The position numbers and the translations under genes are program-made. A stretch of DNA of 64,000 nt, from NCBI GenBank assembly GCA_005790605.1, contig SXUI01000035.1, positions 1 to 64,000 of the forward strand, given 5' to 3'. Below the pieces are notes generated by a model. The model searched no databases. It saw only the letters and a program-made list of their open reading frames with translations, and was not told where the DNA came from. Positions within the stretch are counted from its first letter, which is position 1. Each line of letters begins with the position of its first letter. This document shows, piece after piece, positions 44,618 to 52,896 of the stretch. This stretch comes from Planctomycetia bacterium (GTDB lineage: Bacteria; Planctomycetota; Phycisphaerae; Phycisphaerales; SM1A02).

Positions 44618-45787
44618 ATGCCTGAGAGCGCACTCATCGTGTTCGATGACTCACGAGGTTCCTTTGGTCCTCTGACTGATTTGCGCGCGGCATTCGAGTT
44701 GCGGGTTGGCCTGACGACAGGGCTGCAGCGCATCGAACAGATGCTCGGGCGTCGAGCAGCCGCCCTCTACTGCGACCCAGCGATTGCGGGGCTCATCGCA
44801 ACCCGACACGCCGCGCGGATCAACGCGCTACCCGAAGGCGACTCCTTCGACTTCGTCAATGGCCGAACACTCGGTCAGCCCACTGTGAAGCACTGCGATC
44901 GCTCTGCCGCAGTCGCGTTTATCGCATCTGGATGCACCGAGTCATCCCTCAAGCCTGACCCTTCGCTCGTGACTTTCCCATGGGACATCCAGTCGCGCGC
45001 CAGCACAACGCTCGCGGAGGACATCGAACTCTTCAAATCGGCTTTGCCGCTTGAGGGATGTGTCGCACGCTCGCTCCGAGCCAATGAAGGGGTGTCGGTG
45101 GGCTCTCATCCGACGCTCGTGCACCCAAGCGCCCGTATCGGGCCGTCTTGCGTCATCGATTCCACGCAGGGACCGGTGATCATCGACAGGGGCGTCAGTG
45201 TCGGACCGCTTACCGTCCTCATTGGACCATGCGCACTTCTTGAGGGAAGCGTGATTTCCGCACATACACATCTGAAAGCAGGCACCGTCATCGGTCCGCA
45301 CTGCCGGATTGGTGGCGAAGTAGGCCGATGCATCTTTCAAGCGCATTCCAACAAGTCACACGACGGGCATCTCGGCGACAGTTTCGTTGGAGAATGGGTC
45401 AACATTGGCGCGGGCACGACGAATTCGAATCTACTGAACACCTACGGCGAAGTCATCGTCCGACTTGAAGCTGACGGGGGATTGGTCCGTACGGGCCGCC
45501 AATTCTGGGGCTCGATCATCGGCGATCACGCGAAGCTCGCAATCTGCACGCGCGTGATGACAGGGACGACCATCGGGACTGGAGCGATGATTGCCTCGAC
45601 GCGTCCGCCTTCACCCCTTGTCGAGCGATTTGCGTGGCTCACCGATAGCGCAGAAGCGGCGCGACATTTTCAAATCGAGAAATTCCTCGAGACCGCGCGC
45701 GCAATGATGAGTCGCCGTGATCACGCAATGTCGCCTGCACTTGAGGCGCGCCTGCGCGCATTGCACGCCGAGGCAGCGCCGCGATGA
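44618..45787 (+). CDS. GlmU-like sugar nucleotidyltransferase-family protein with left-handed beta helix
   Basis: 389 residues. The N-terminus (ALIVFDDSRGSFGPLTDLRA, then FELRVGLTTGLQRIE) follows the NTP_transf_4 pattern seen in 'putative sugar nucleotidyl transferase' proteins; it lacks the LAAGxGTRM signature of classical GlmU. From about 165 the sequence has hexapeptide repeats of a left-handed beta helix (VHPSARIGPSCVID, VIIDRGVSVGPLTVLIGPCA, VISAHTHLKAGTVIG) and the segment GEWVNIGAGTTNSNL found in GlmU-type acetyltransferase domains. It probably makes or modifies an activated sugar for envelope polymers; the substrate is unknown. polA starts inside its stop codon. Confidence 0.82.
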   Translation: MPESALIVFDDSRGSFGPLTDLRAAFELRVGLTTGLQRIEQMLGRRAAALYCDPAIAGLIATRHAARINALPEGDSFDFVNGRTLGQPTVKHCDRSAAVAFIASGCTESSLKPDPSLVTFPWDIQSRASTTLAEDIELFKSALPLEGCVARSLRANEGVSVGSHPTLVHPSARIGPSCVIDSTQGPVIIDRGVSVGPLTVLIGPCALLEGSVISAHTHLKAGTVIGPHCRIGGEVGRCIFQAHSNKSHDGHLGDSFVGEWVNIGAGTTNSNLLNTYGEVIVRLEADGGLVRTGRQFWGSIIGDHAKLAICTRVMTGTTIGTGAMIASTRPPSPLVERFAWLTDSAEAARHFQIEKFLETARAMMSRRDHAMSPALEARLRALHAEAAPR

Positions 45788-48657
45788 GCGCGCCATTCGC
45801 AGCATCCGCAAACGCGGTGTGGGGCATCGTGGATGGACACGCGCATTTCTTCCGCGCGTACTACGCGATTCGGACGCCGCTCTCCTCCAAGGTGACGGGT
45901 GAACCAACCCGCATGGTCTATGGTTTTCTCGCGAGCCTCTTCAAGTTTCTTCGCGAGGAACCGCCGGAGAACTTCATCGTCGTGATCGATGCGAGCGGCG
46001 ACACGGAAACATTTCGCAGCCAACTCTATCCCGAGTACAAGGCACATCGCGATCCTCCTCCTGAAGACTTCGGCGGCCAAGTTCGCCGATGCCTTGAAGC
46101 GCTCGACATTCTTGGCATTCCTGTCATCGGCGTTGAAGGCGTGGAAGCGGATGATGTCATCGCGACGCTCGCGCGCGGGATTCGCCGCATCCATCCAAGT
46201 GATCGAGTGCGCATTTTGTCGCGGGACAAGGATCTCGGACAACTCATCGACGCGCATACGACGCTCTATGACACGCAAGCGGGCCGCGAGATCGGGTTGG
46301 AAGAGCTCTTTGAGTCCAAGGGTGTGCGACCCGAGCAGGTCATCGACTTCCTCACGCTCATGGGCGATAGCGCGGACAATGTGCCGGGCGTCCCAGGTGT
46401 TGGCCCCAAGACGGCGGCGCAGTTGCTCGGGGAGTTCGATTCGATCGAAGGCATCTACGCCAACATTGACAAGGTGAAAGGAAAGCGTCGCGAGTCACTC
46501 GAGGCGTCCAAAGATCTCATCGCGCTCTCACGCACGCTCGTGACACTCAAAGATGATTGCGAACTCGGGTTCTCGCTCGACCAGGCACGCTTCGACAAAT
46601 CGCGCGCCGACATGGCGCGCCTGACCGAGTTTCTGCGATTACTCGGCATCACGAGTTTGCAGAAGTCGGCAGAAGAGTTGTTCGGAACCGCCCCGCACAC
46701 CGCCCCAGCAGTCACGGAGACACCTCAACAAATCAACCTCTTTGGAACGGCCGCGACGAAGGCGCAAGATCCCAGCGGAGTCACTCGGAGCGCCCCAACC
46801 GAGCCCCTTCCAAAGCGCGAAGCGACAGCGAATCTGATGTCGACAAAGGCGCAGTTGCAAGACCTCGTGCTTCGTTTGCGCTTAGCGAAACGCTTCGCAT
46901 TCGATGTAGAGACGGACAGCCTCGCGCTCGAAGCGGTCAAACTGATTGGCGTCAGCGTTTCCATCGCGGTCGGCGAGGGCTTTTACATTCCGGTGCAAAG
47001 CCCAGAGCCCCACACGCATCTGAACACGGAAGAAGCGCTTGCGATTCTTCGCCCACTCTTCGAAGACGCGAGCATCAGCAAGGTTGCGCACAATTTGAAA
47101 TTTGATAGCGCAGTACTCGCTGCTCACGGTGTCGCGATTCAAGGCTGTGACGGCGACACGATGATCGCAAGTTGGATGCTCGAGCCCGAGCGTGCAGGGC
47201 ATGGTCTCAAGGCACTCTGTGAAACCGTGCTTGGCTCGCGAATGGAGGAGTACGAATCGGTCGTTGGCGGAAGCGAAGGGCTGTTCAGTCGTTCTTTCGC
47301 GGATGTCCCTCTCGAGCGCGCGGCGCAGTATGCCGCGCTCGATGCTGAGGCGACCTTTGCCCTCGCAGAGCGCCTCGAGCCGAGGCTTGTGGCGTCAAAC
47401 CTGCACGCGCTGTACGCACAAGTCGAGGTGCCACTCGCCATCGTGCTTGGAGCAATGGAACGGGCGGGTATCAGCGTCGATCGGACGGAACTTTCGAGGC
47501 AACGGAAGGAACTCGAAAGCCGAGTGGCGGAAGTCCGCGCGTCGATCGCATCTGATGCGCCATGGGCCTTCAACCCAGATAGCCCCAAGCAACTCGCGGA
47601 GGTGCTCTTCGGATTGCCGACTGATCCCAAGCCGGGATTGGGTCTCAAGGTCGTGAAGCGACTCAAGAGCGGGCCGAGTACGGACTCTGAAGTGCTTGAG
47701 AAGTTGGTGGATGACCCAACGGTTACCTCGCGCTTACCCGAGCGAATTCTTGAGTACCGACAGTTGTCGAAACTCGTCGGAACTTACCTCGTCGCTCTTG
47801 GCGACTACATCTCGGCGACCGATGGGCGAATTCACGCACGATTCAATCAAACCGGAACCGCCACCGGGCGGCTCTCTTCGAGCGAGCCCAACCTCCAAAA
47901 TATTCCGATCCGAAGTGAAATCGGGCGAGCGATCCGGCGCGCGTTCGTGGCGCCCGAAGGCATGTCGTTCGTCGCAGCGGATTACTCGCAGATCGAGCTC
48001 CGAATCCTCGCGCATCTCTCAGGCGACCCTGGTCTCACGCGCGCGTTCGAAAGCGGTCTCGATATCCATCGCGCGGTTGCAGCGGAGGTCTTCGGCGTTG
48101 CGCCAGATCAGGTGGACGACAACCAACGCTCCGCTGCGAAGATGGTGAACTTCGGCATCGTGTATGGCATCACCGCCTCAGGCCTCGCGAGGCGCCTCGG
48201 CTCTGGCTGCACGATTTCGCGCGCGAAGGAGATCATGGAGGGATATCGCGCTCGTTTCCGTGGCATCGATGCGTTCCTTGAGGAGTGCGTCACATCCGCG
48301 CGGAACAACGGGTTTGTGCAGACCATCCTTGGTCGCCGCAGGCCTACGCCGCAGCTTCACTCGCGCAATCCATCGGAGCGCGCCTTTGGTGAACGCATCG
48401 CGGTCAACAGCGTGGTGCAGGGATCGGCCGCTGATCTCATCAAGCAAGCGATGCTCGCAGTTGCGAGCGCACTTCCCAAGGAGATCCCCTCCGGACGCAT
48501 GCTCCTGCAGATCCACGATGAACTGCTCGTCGAGGTGCAGGAAGCGGATGCACTCGGCGCCGGAGCACTTCTTGAGCGTGAGATGCGACAGGCAATGCAA
48601 CTTCGCGTGCCGCTTGAAGTCAGCTGGAGTCACGGAAAACGCTGGTCCGACGTGTGA
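45784..48657 (+). CDS. polA: DNA polymerase I
   Basis: 957 residues with three domains. The 5'-3' exonuclease (about 1-300) contains YPEYKAHRD, GVEGVEADDVIATLA, GDSADNVPGVPGVGPKTA. The 3'-5' proofreading domain (about 365-560) has intact FDVETDS and NLKFDSAVL, so proofreading is likely active. The polymerase domain shows motif A VAADYSQIELRILAHLSG, motif B RSAAKMVNFGIVYGI and motif C LLQIHDELLVEV. About 70 variable residues with Pro and Thr link the first two domains. It fills Okazaki and repair gaps. Four-base overlap with the GlmU-like gene implies shared transcription. Confidence 0.97.
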   Translation: MSAPFAASANAVWGIVDGHAHFFRAYYAIRTPLSSKVTGEPTRMVYGFLASLFKFLREEPPENFIVVIDASGDTETFRSQLYPEYKAHRDPPPEDFGGQVRRCLEALDILGIPVIGVEGVEADDVIATLARGIRRIHPSDRVRILSRDKDLGQLIDAHTTLYDTQAGREIGLEELFESKGVRPEQVIDFLTLMGDSADNVPGVPGVGPKTAAQLLGEFDSIEGIYANIDKVKGKRRESLEASKDLIALSRTLVTLKDDCELGFSLDQARFDKSRADMARLTEFLRLLGITSLQKSAEELFGTAPHTAPAVTETPQQINLFGTAATKAQDPSGVTRSAPTEPLPKREATANLMSTKAQLQDLVLRLRLAKRFAFDVETDSLALEAVKLIGVSVSIAVGEGFYIPVQSPEPHTHLNTEEALAILRPLFEDASISKVAHNLKFDSAVLAAHGVAIQGCDGDTMIASWMLEPERAGHGLKALCETVLGSRMEEYESVVGGSEGLFSRSFADVPLERAAQYAALDAEATFALAERLEPRLVASNLHALYAQVEVPLAIVLGAMERAGISVDRTELSRQRKELESRVAEVRASIASDAPWAFNPDSPKQLAEVLFGLPTDPKPGLGLKVVKRLKSGPSTDSEVLEKLVDDPTVTSRLPERILEYRQLSKLVGTYLVALGDYISATDGRIHARFNQTGTATGRLSSSEPNLQNIPIRSEIGRAIRRAFVAPEGMSFVAADYSQIELRILAHLSGDPGLTRAFESGLDIHRAVAAEVFGVAPDQVDDNQRSAAKMVNFGIVYGITASGLARRLGSGCTISRAKEIMEGYRARFRGIDAFLEECVTSARNNGFVQTILGRRRPTPQLHSRNPSERAFGERIAVNSVVQGSAADLIKQAMLAVASALPKEIPSGRMLLQIHDELLVEVQEADALGAGALLEREMRQAMQLRVPLEVSWSHGKRWSDV

Positions 48658-48706
48658 CCGAGCGACGAAACCGCTGCGAGGTCGCGCGCGGGCTCGGTTC
48701 TCCCCC

Positions 48707-48734
48707 TTGACTCGTGACTGATTCCTGCTAACCT
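48707..48734 (+). promoter_or_regulatory. Promoter of tRNA-Asp
   Basis: -35 TTGACT (48707-48712), 16 bases, -10 TAACCT (48729-48734). The tRNA begins 32 bases after the -10. The -35 is good and the -10 mediocre, but placement is right. Confidence 0.5.
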
Positions 48735-48765
48735 TTGCACCCCGTCGAATGAGGACGGATCAGTT

Positions 48766-48839
48766 GGGGCGGTAGCTCAATTGGTTAGAGTACCGGCTTG
48801 TCACGCCGGTGGTTGCGGGTTCGATTCCCGTCCGCCTCG
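48766..48839 (+). tRNA. tRNA-Asp (anticodon GUC)
   Basis: A 74-base cloverleaf: acceptor GGGGCGG pairs with CCGCCTC (one G-U). D arm GCTC...GAGT. Anticodon stem CCGGC/GCCGG with loop TTGTCAC, anticodon GTC. T arm GCGGG-TTCGATT-CCCGT. The discriminator is G, as expected for tRNA-Asp. The 3' CCA is not encoded. Confidence 0.97.
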
Positions 48840-48845
48840 CTTTGA

Positions 48846-48890
48846 AAACGCGCCTGTTCGCAGACTCTGCGGGCAGGCGCGTTTCGTTTC
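48846..48890 (+). terminator. Terminator of tRNA-Asp
   Basis: AAACGCGCCTG (48846-48856) pairs with CAGGCGCGTTT (48874-48884). An inner CGCAG/CTGCG extends the hairpin. TTTCGTTTC follows. It is the downstream end of the tRNA-Asp transcript. Confidence 0.8.
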
Positions 48891-48974
48891 AGACACGCTT
48901 GTGATTGGCTAGCGGCACACGACCAATGCTGCTCTACGCTCGCACGCTGCTTCCACAACGCGCCACTTCTCGGC

Positions 48975-49529
48975 TTAAGGGCGCCACTTGATATTGCAGC
49001 CAATCGAGGGCCGCTGCTCAGCCTTTGGCGACGAGCCCTCGCCGAGGGCAAGAATCGCTGCACGCAAATCTGCGCCTGTGACGGGTCGTCCGTTGGAGGG
49101 ACGGCTGTCGTCAAGCTGGCCACGGTACGCAAGCCGCAGTTGCGCGTCGTAGAGAAAGAAATCCGGTGTGCACTGGGCGCCGAATGCACGAGCAATCTCT
49201 TGGGAGGCGTCGAAGAGATAAGGGAAGGTGTAGCGATGAGCGTGCGACTCACGGACCATTTCCGCGGGCCCATCTTGCGGATACGCCACTGCGTCGTTCG
49301 CGTTGATCGCCGCGACAGCGAATCCCTGTTCCTGTGCCATCTGAATCACCGCGAGCAAGCCCGTATGAATGTGCTTAACATACGGGCAGTGGTTACAGAG
49401 AAAGATCACGAGAAGACCTTTCATTCCTTCCGCGTCTTCCCGCGCCATACTAAAACCGCGCCCATCCCGGAGGTGGAATGGAGGGCAGGGCGTGCCCAAT
49501 GGAATCATCGAACTCGGGACGGCGGCCAT
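48975..49529 (-). CDS. Thioredoxin-family protein with CNHCPY motif
   Basis: 184 residues. The start is set by AAGGAGA close to the ATG. It has an AhpC/TSA-like thioredoxin fold: PPFHLRDGRG, LLVIFLCNHCPYVKHI (Cys45/Cys48), YTFPYLFDASQEIARAFGAQ, and the cis-Pro site CTPDFFLYDAQ. The CNHCPYV active site defines a common group of uncharacterised cytoplasmic thioredoxin-like proteins. No signal peptide is visible. It is probably a peroxiredoxin-like or disulfide reductase protein; the substrate is not known. Confidence 0.88.
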   Translation of the reverse strand: MAAVPSSMIPLGTPCPPFHLRDGRGFSMAREDAEGMKGLLVIFLCNHCPYVKHIHTGLLAVIQMAQEQGFAVAAINANDAVAYPQDGPAEMVRESHAHRYTFPYLFDASQEIARAFGAQCTPDFFLYDAQLRLAYRGQLDDSRPSNGRPVTGADLRAAILALGEGSSPKAEQRPSIGCNIKWRP

Positions 49530-49572
49530 AAATCTCCTTCCATCGGATGCGGAGAGGAATCAGGGAGCGCCG

Positions 49573-49578
49573 TATTCT
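49573..49578 (+). promoter_or_regulatory. -10-like box TATTCT before the zinc-ribbon membrane protein
   Basis: TATTCT ends seven bases before the ATG at 49586 and there is no Shine-Dalgarno sequence. It is the best example of the leaderless pattern. Confidence 0.4.
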
Positions 49579-49585
49579 ACAAGTC

Positions 49586-49849
49586 ATGCCTAGGCACTTG
49601 GACGATGATGGGTTCGAAGAGGCGGAGGAGTCGGAGGCCGCCGAGAACCGCGCCCTTGAGACCGCCTGCCCCGAGTGCGGCGCATCCCTCGATCCAATGG
49701 CGGACATCTGCCCAAAGTGCGGCATGTGGGTCGACGGCGAGTCGCTGCGCGTAGGAAATCGGCGTACCCGTGCGATGCGCTATGTGAGCCTCATCGTGGT
49801 CCTTCTGCTGATTCTCGCGCTGACGCTGCCGGCCCTAAGATGGCTCTAG
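49586..49849 (+). CDS. Small zinc-ribbon protein with C-terminal membrane helix
   Basis: 87 residues from the ATG at 49586 (an upstream ATG at 49547 would add 13 Arg-rich residues). An acidic N-terminus is followed by a zinc ribbon, CPECG (about 29-33) and CPKCG (about 45-49), a basic linker (RVGNRRTRAM) and a C-terminal membrane helix of about 20 residues. It would be tail-anchored with the ribbon in the cytoplasm. It lies between two minus-strand genes; its function is unknown. Confidence 0.75.
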   Translation: MPRHLDDDGFEEAEESEAAENRALETACPECGASLDPMADICPKCGMWVDGESLRVGNRRTRAMRYVSLIVVLLLILALTLPALRWL

Positions 49850-49868
49850 CCGAGGCTCACGGAGAGAC

Positions 49869-50474
49869 TCAACCAACATCACCGAGTTGGGCTGACCAAC
49901 TGCCACGACCGCGATCGACGCTATGTCCATGGTCACCATTCTCGAGGAGTTCCCGGAGCTTGCTGATGCCTCGGTGCTTCCAGTTATTGATTGTTGTCAC
50001 GCTCACACCGAGCGAGTCAGCGGCATGCTGGTAGCTCTTTCCTTCGAGAACGATGAGGTGAATGGCATCCCGCTCGTCCCGCGAGAGAAGCCCTAGGGCT
50101 GTCTCGAGCACGCCAGGGTCAAGGATCCCATCGCTAGCAGGCGCCGGCGGAAGCTCGCATTCCCCTCGCTCGGCCAGCAGTTGGCGCAAACGGGCTGCCC
50201 GGGTGTAACGCCGACGGAGCAGGTTGTGGGCAATCTTGAGGAGGTAACTGATGGAAATCGTCAGACCTTCGAGATCCGGGTGCTGCAGAAGGCGCACAAA
50301 GACCTCTTGGGAGAGATCCTCCGCGATATCGCTTGAGGTTGACTTGCGCAGGAATGCGTACACCCGCTCGTAGTAGCGGTCAAAGAGGTCTAGAACGAGC
50401 GTGGCGCGCTCGCTATTCCTCGCAAGGGATGCGGTCACGAGACGGGGCTGGGGGGACTTGTCTTCGGATGTCAT
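49869..50474 (-). CDS. ECF-type RNA polymerase sigma factor
   Basis: 201 residues; the start has AGGAG nine bases upstream. Region 2 (about 30-85) includes FDRYYERVYAFLRKS, DIAEDLSQEVFVRLLQHPD and SYLLKIAHNLLRRRY; region 4 (about 120-180) includes LGLLSRDERDAIHLIVLEGK and the helix-turn-helix YQHAADSLGVSVTTINNWKH. The length is normal for an ECF factor. The C-terminal 20 residues are Gly/Ser-rich. No anti-sigma gene is adjacent, so how it is controlled is not visible. The gene is divergent from the response regulator across 316 bases. Confidence 0.9.
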   Translation of the reverse strand: MTSEDKSPQPRLVTASLARNSERATLVLDLFDRYYERVYAFLRKSTSSDIAEDLSQEVFVRLLQHPDLEGLTISISYLLKIAHNLLRRRYTRAARLRQLLAERGECELPPAPASDGILDPGVLETALGLLSRDERDAIHLIVLEGKSYQHAADSLGVSVTTINNWKHRGISKLRELLENGDHGHSVDRGRGSWSAQLGDVG

Positions 50475-50790
50475 GTGCCTGGACTCCTCGGTCTGCGACC
50501 GACAAGCACTTTTTCTGCTGCGGGTTCAGTGTGCCCAATGAAACCGCGAGATTCGCCGCGCAGCCCGTGTTTCTTGGACCTCCGGAAAGACGTCCACGAG
50601 CTGATTTCAATGAACATACGCAGTTCCCTGGGGATGTCTCTCAGGCGATTACCCCGAGTCGGACAATTAAGACATAAAAAGGCTCGATTCGGGAACTTCT
50701 GCAAGACCTCGCTTGGGAAGCCGCGGGGCCATCGGTGGAAATGAAAGTCCGGCCGATCGGGTTTCTACCGCCTTGCGGTAGGATCTTCGC
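50475..50790. other. Divergent intergenic region between sigma factor and response regulator
   Basis: No convincing gene. It holds a small hairpin near 50490 (TCGGT-CTGCG-ACCGA), an AT-rich stretch around 50667-50680 (ATTAAGACATAAAAAG) and, just before the response regulator, a perfect hairpin CTACCGC-CTT-GCGGTAG (50765-50781). The right arm of that hairpin overlaps TAGGAT (50779-50784), which sits six bases before the next ATG and looks like a leaderless -10. The hairpin could be an operator or structure controlling the response regulator gene. Confidence 0.45.
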
Positions 50791-51450
50791 ATGGTTCCAA
50801 AGTCGCTCACAGTCCTCGTGGTTGACGATCACGCGCTCATCCGCGCTGCGTTGGTCTCGGTACTGAACGACTCTTCGGATATTCGCGTCATCGGTGAGGC
50901 CTCCAACGGTGCGGAAGCAGTCGATCTCGCACACAAGCTTTCACCGCGCGTCGTGATTATCGATATCGAGATGCCAGGCGTCGACGCATTTCACGCCGCG
51001 AGCCACATTCTCCAACTTCGTCCAGCGACCGCGATTCTCTTTCTAACTGCGACACAACAGGATCGCGCAATCGAGCAGGCCCTCAAAGTTGGCGCACTTG
51101 GCTTCTTCCTCAAAAATGACAATACGAATCTCTTACCCGATGCGATCCGCGCGGTCGCTCGCGGCGAACAATATTTTTCGCCGACCGTGCTCGCGCGCGT
51201 GAACGGCGATCCTGGCGCATTTCGGCGCAAGAAGATTTCGGGAACGAAGGGCGACACGCTCTCGGATCGCGAGGTCGAGGTGCTCCGCTATGTTGGACGC
51301 GGGTTTGCGAAAAAGCAGATCGCGGACATGCTCGGCATCAGTGTCAAGACCGTCGACAAGCATGTGACGAGCGTCATGGAGAAGTTGGAGATTCACGATC
51401 GCGTGGAGTTGGCTCTGTATACGGTGCGTGAAGGACTGATCTCTGCCTGA
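50791..51450 (+). CDS. NarL/FixJ-type response regulator
   Basis: 219 residues. The receiver domain (1-120) has acidic Asp12/Asp13, phospho-acceptor Asp58 (VVIIDIEMPG), Thr87 and Lys109 (FFLKND), all intact. A linker leads to a LuxR-type helix-turn-helix (about 155-215: LSDREVEVLRYVGRGFAKKQ and GISVKTVDKHVTSVMEKL). It is a phosphorylation-controlled transcription factor. No histidine kinase gene is in the window, so it is an orphan here. No Shine-Dalgarno sequence; see the upstream hairpin and -10-like box. Confidence 0.93.
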   Translation: MVPKSLTVLVVDDHALIRAALVSVLNDSSDIRVIGEASNGAEAVDLAHKLSPRVVIIDIEMPGVDAFHAASHILQLRPATAILFLTATQQDRAIEQALKVGALGFFLKNDNTNLLPDAIRAVARGEQYFSPTVLARVNGDPGAFRRKKISGTKGDTLSDREVEVLRYVGRGFAKKQIADMLGISVKTVDKHVTSVMEKLEIHDRVELALYTVREGLISA

Positions 51451-51491
51451 GAGAGGGCAAGACTTCCTGTGTTACGTCGTTAGGCGATCCG

Positions 51492-52235
51492 ATGGAATTG
51501 CCCCGAATCGTGCAAGACGAATGCGAAGACGCGGTGCTGTACAAGCCCGCCGGTCGCAGTTGCGAAGGAGATGCGGACGGCAATACGCCAGAACCGCTCG
51601 ACCGATGGGCTCGACACGCTTTGCAGTGCGCGACGCTGAAGTTTCCGCACCGCCTCGATCGCGCGACGCGCGGTTTGGTCGTCGTCTGCAAGACGGGAGC
51701 GTCGATCGCGAAAGCAAATGAAGAGATCCGCAAGCGATTCTGGAGGAAGTACTACGTCGCGCGAATCCCTGCTGCTGCCGGAGAGTTGAGCGACCGCTTA
51801 CTCGGCGAACAAAAGCTCTTTCTGCGTCGAAGTGGAACCCGTGCGGTCGTGGTGAGAAGCGGGGGCGACGCCTGCGCTCAATCAGGGCTCCTCCTACGTA
51901 ACGCCACGGACGGAAGTCCTGATGCACACCTACTGATCGAGCTGAAGACAGGGCGGTTCCATCAGATCCGGGCGATGCTCGCCCACTTTGGATTTCCGCT
52001 CGTTGGTGATCGCTTGTACGGCTCCCTCGCCAACCCTGACGAGTTTGAGCTTGAGCATGCACTCCTCATCCGTGGAGGAGGGACCATGGCTGCTGCAGAT
52101 TTGGCGCGGTCGACCCTACTACCGCCGCATGTGCTTCGGCGAGGATGGCACCCCGACATCCACGATCGCCTCCGCGAACTCTCTATCGAACCTGTACGAG
52201 CGGGGAAGTTGGTCCAGCCGCCGCAGGCGAGTTGA
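51492..52235 (+). CDS. RluA-family RNA pseudouridine synthase
   Basis: 247 residues. Catalytic segment FPHRLDRATRGLVVV holds the essential Asp in HRLD. LIELKTGRFHQIRAMLAHFG and PLVGDRLYGS are the other RluA-family signatures, and LLPPHVLRRGWHP is close to the usual LHA...F.HP end. No S4 domain is present, so it resembles RluA/TruC-sized enzymes. It isomerises specific uridines in rRNA or tRNA; the target cannot be told from sequence. Its 3' end overlaps the convergent lipoprotein gene by 53 bases. Confidence 0.87.
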   Translation: MELPRIVQDECEDAVLYKPAGRSCEGDADGNTPEPLDRWARHALQCATLKFPHRLDRATRGLVVVCKTGASIAKANEEIRKRFWRKYYVARIPAAAGELSDRLLGEQKLFLRRSGTRAVVVRSGGDACAQSGLLLRNATDGSPDAHLLIELKTGRFHQIRAMLAHFGFPLVGDRLYGSLANPDEFELEHALLIRGGGTMAAADLARSTLLPPHVLRRGWHPDIHDRLRELSIEPVRAGKLVQPPQAS

Positions 52236-52896
52236 CCATCCCTTCGAACCAAGCGGCTGCGGAAGCGAACCCCTCCGGTCGTTGTGCGCCGACCCAGCGC
52301 GGCGCCTCCAAGGTGTCCGTCATGAGTTGTGCGGCAGCTCGCCGGAAGCGGACCGAGTCCTCAGGGGCGAGCCTGGCCGCGACATCCGCGTTGAAGGCGC
52401 CGGGCGAGAGCAGGTCGGTGAACCCGGCTGTCTTCGCAACGAGTGTGACCGAACTCCCCATGACGACTAGTTCGACGAGTTCTTCACCCGCGTCGCCGCT
52501 CGGATCGCCGAACCCACCGCCGCTGTAGAGCCCGAGCTGGCCGCTGGAAATGACGAGCACCCGAACCGCGAGATTCAGTGCGCTCGCTCCGGTCGGAGTC
52601 TTGCCCGGGTAGGGACGCCAAAGCAGTTGGATATGCGCCACGACTCCGTCTCGGACCTTCCCGGACGCGAGATCCTCGAGCGGGACACTGGACATCCAGT
52701 ACGACTCGCTCGCGTCATTGAGCGAGTACACGACATGATCAAACGCGAGTGGAAGCATCATCGTCGAAGCGCCTACGGCGCTCAGATCGCCTCCGCCGCC
52801 CTCAGACTTGAGCCCGAGCATCCGGGTCATGCCGCAACTCGCGAGGAAGCACGCGGATACCAACACAAAACCAAGACGAAGCGCGGCACTCTTCAA
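52183..52896 (-). CDS. Lipoprotein of unknown function
   Basis: 237 residues. The lipoprotein signal ends in FLASC (Cys21). The mature part has a short Gly-rich stretch (about 33-37) and mixed alpha/beta character (HVVYSLNDASESYWMSSVPL, VVAHIQLLWRPYPGKTP, LAVRVLVISSGQLGLYSGGG). I recognise no family. It starts in the stop codon of the amidohydrolase-like gene (four-base overlap), so both are probably translated from one mRNA. The 3' end overlaps the pseudouridine synthase gene on the other strand. Confidence 0.8.
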   Translation of the reverse strand: MKSAALRLGFVLVSACFLASCGMTRMLGLKSEGGGGDLSAVGASTMMLPLAFDHVVYSLNDASESYWMSSVPLEDLASGKVRDGVVAHIQLLWRPYPGKTPTGASALNLAVRVLVISSGQLGLYSGGGFGDPSGDAGEELVELVVMGSSVTLVAKTAGFTDLLSPGAFNADVAARLAPEDSVRFRRAAAQLMTDTLEAPRWVGAQRPEGFASAAAWFEGMVNSPAAAGPTSPLVQVR

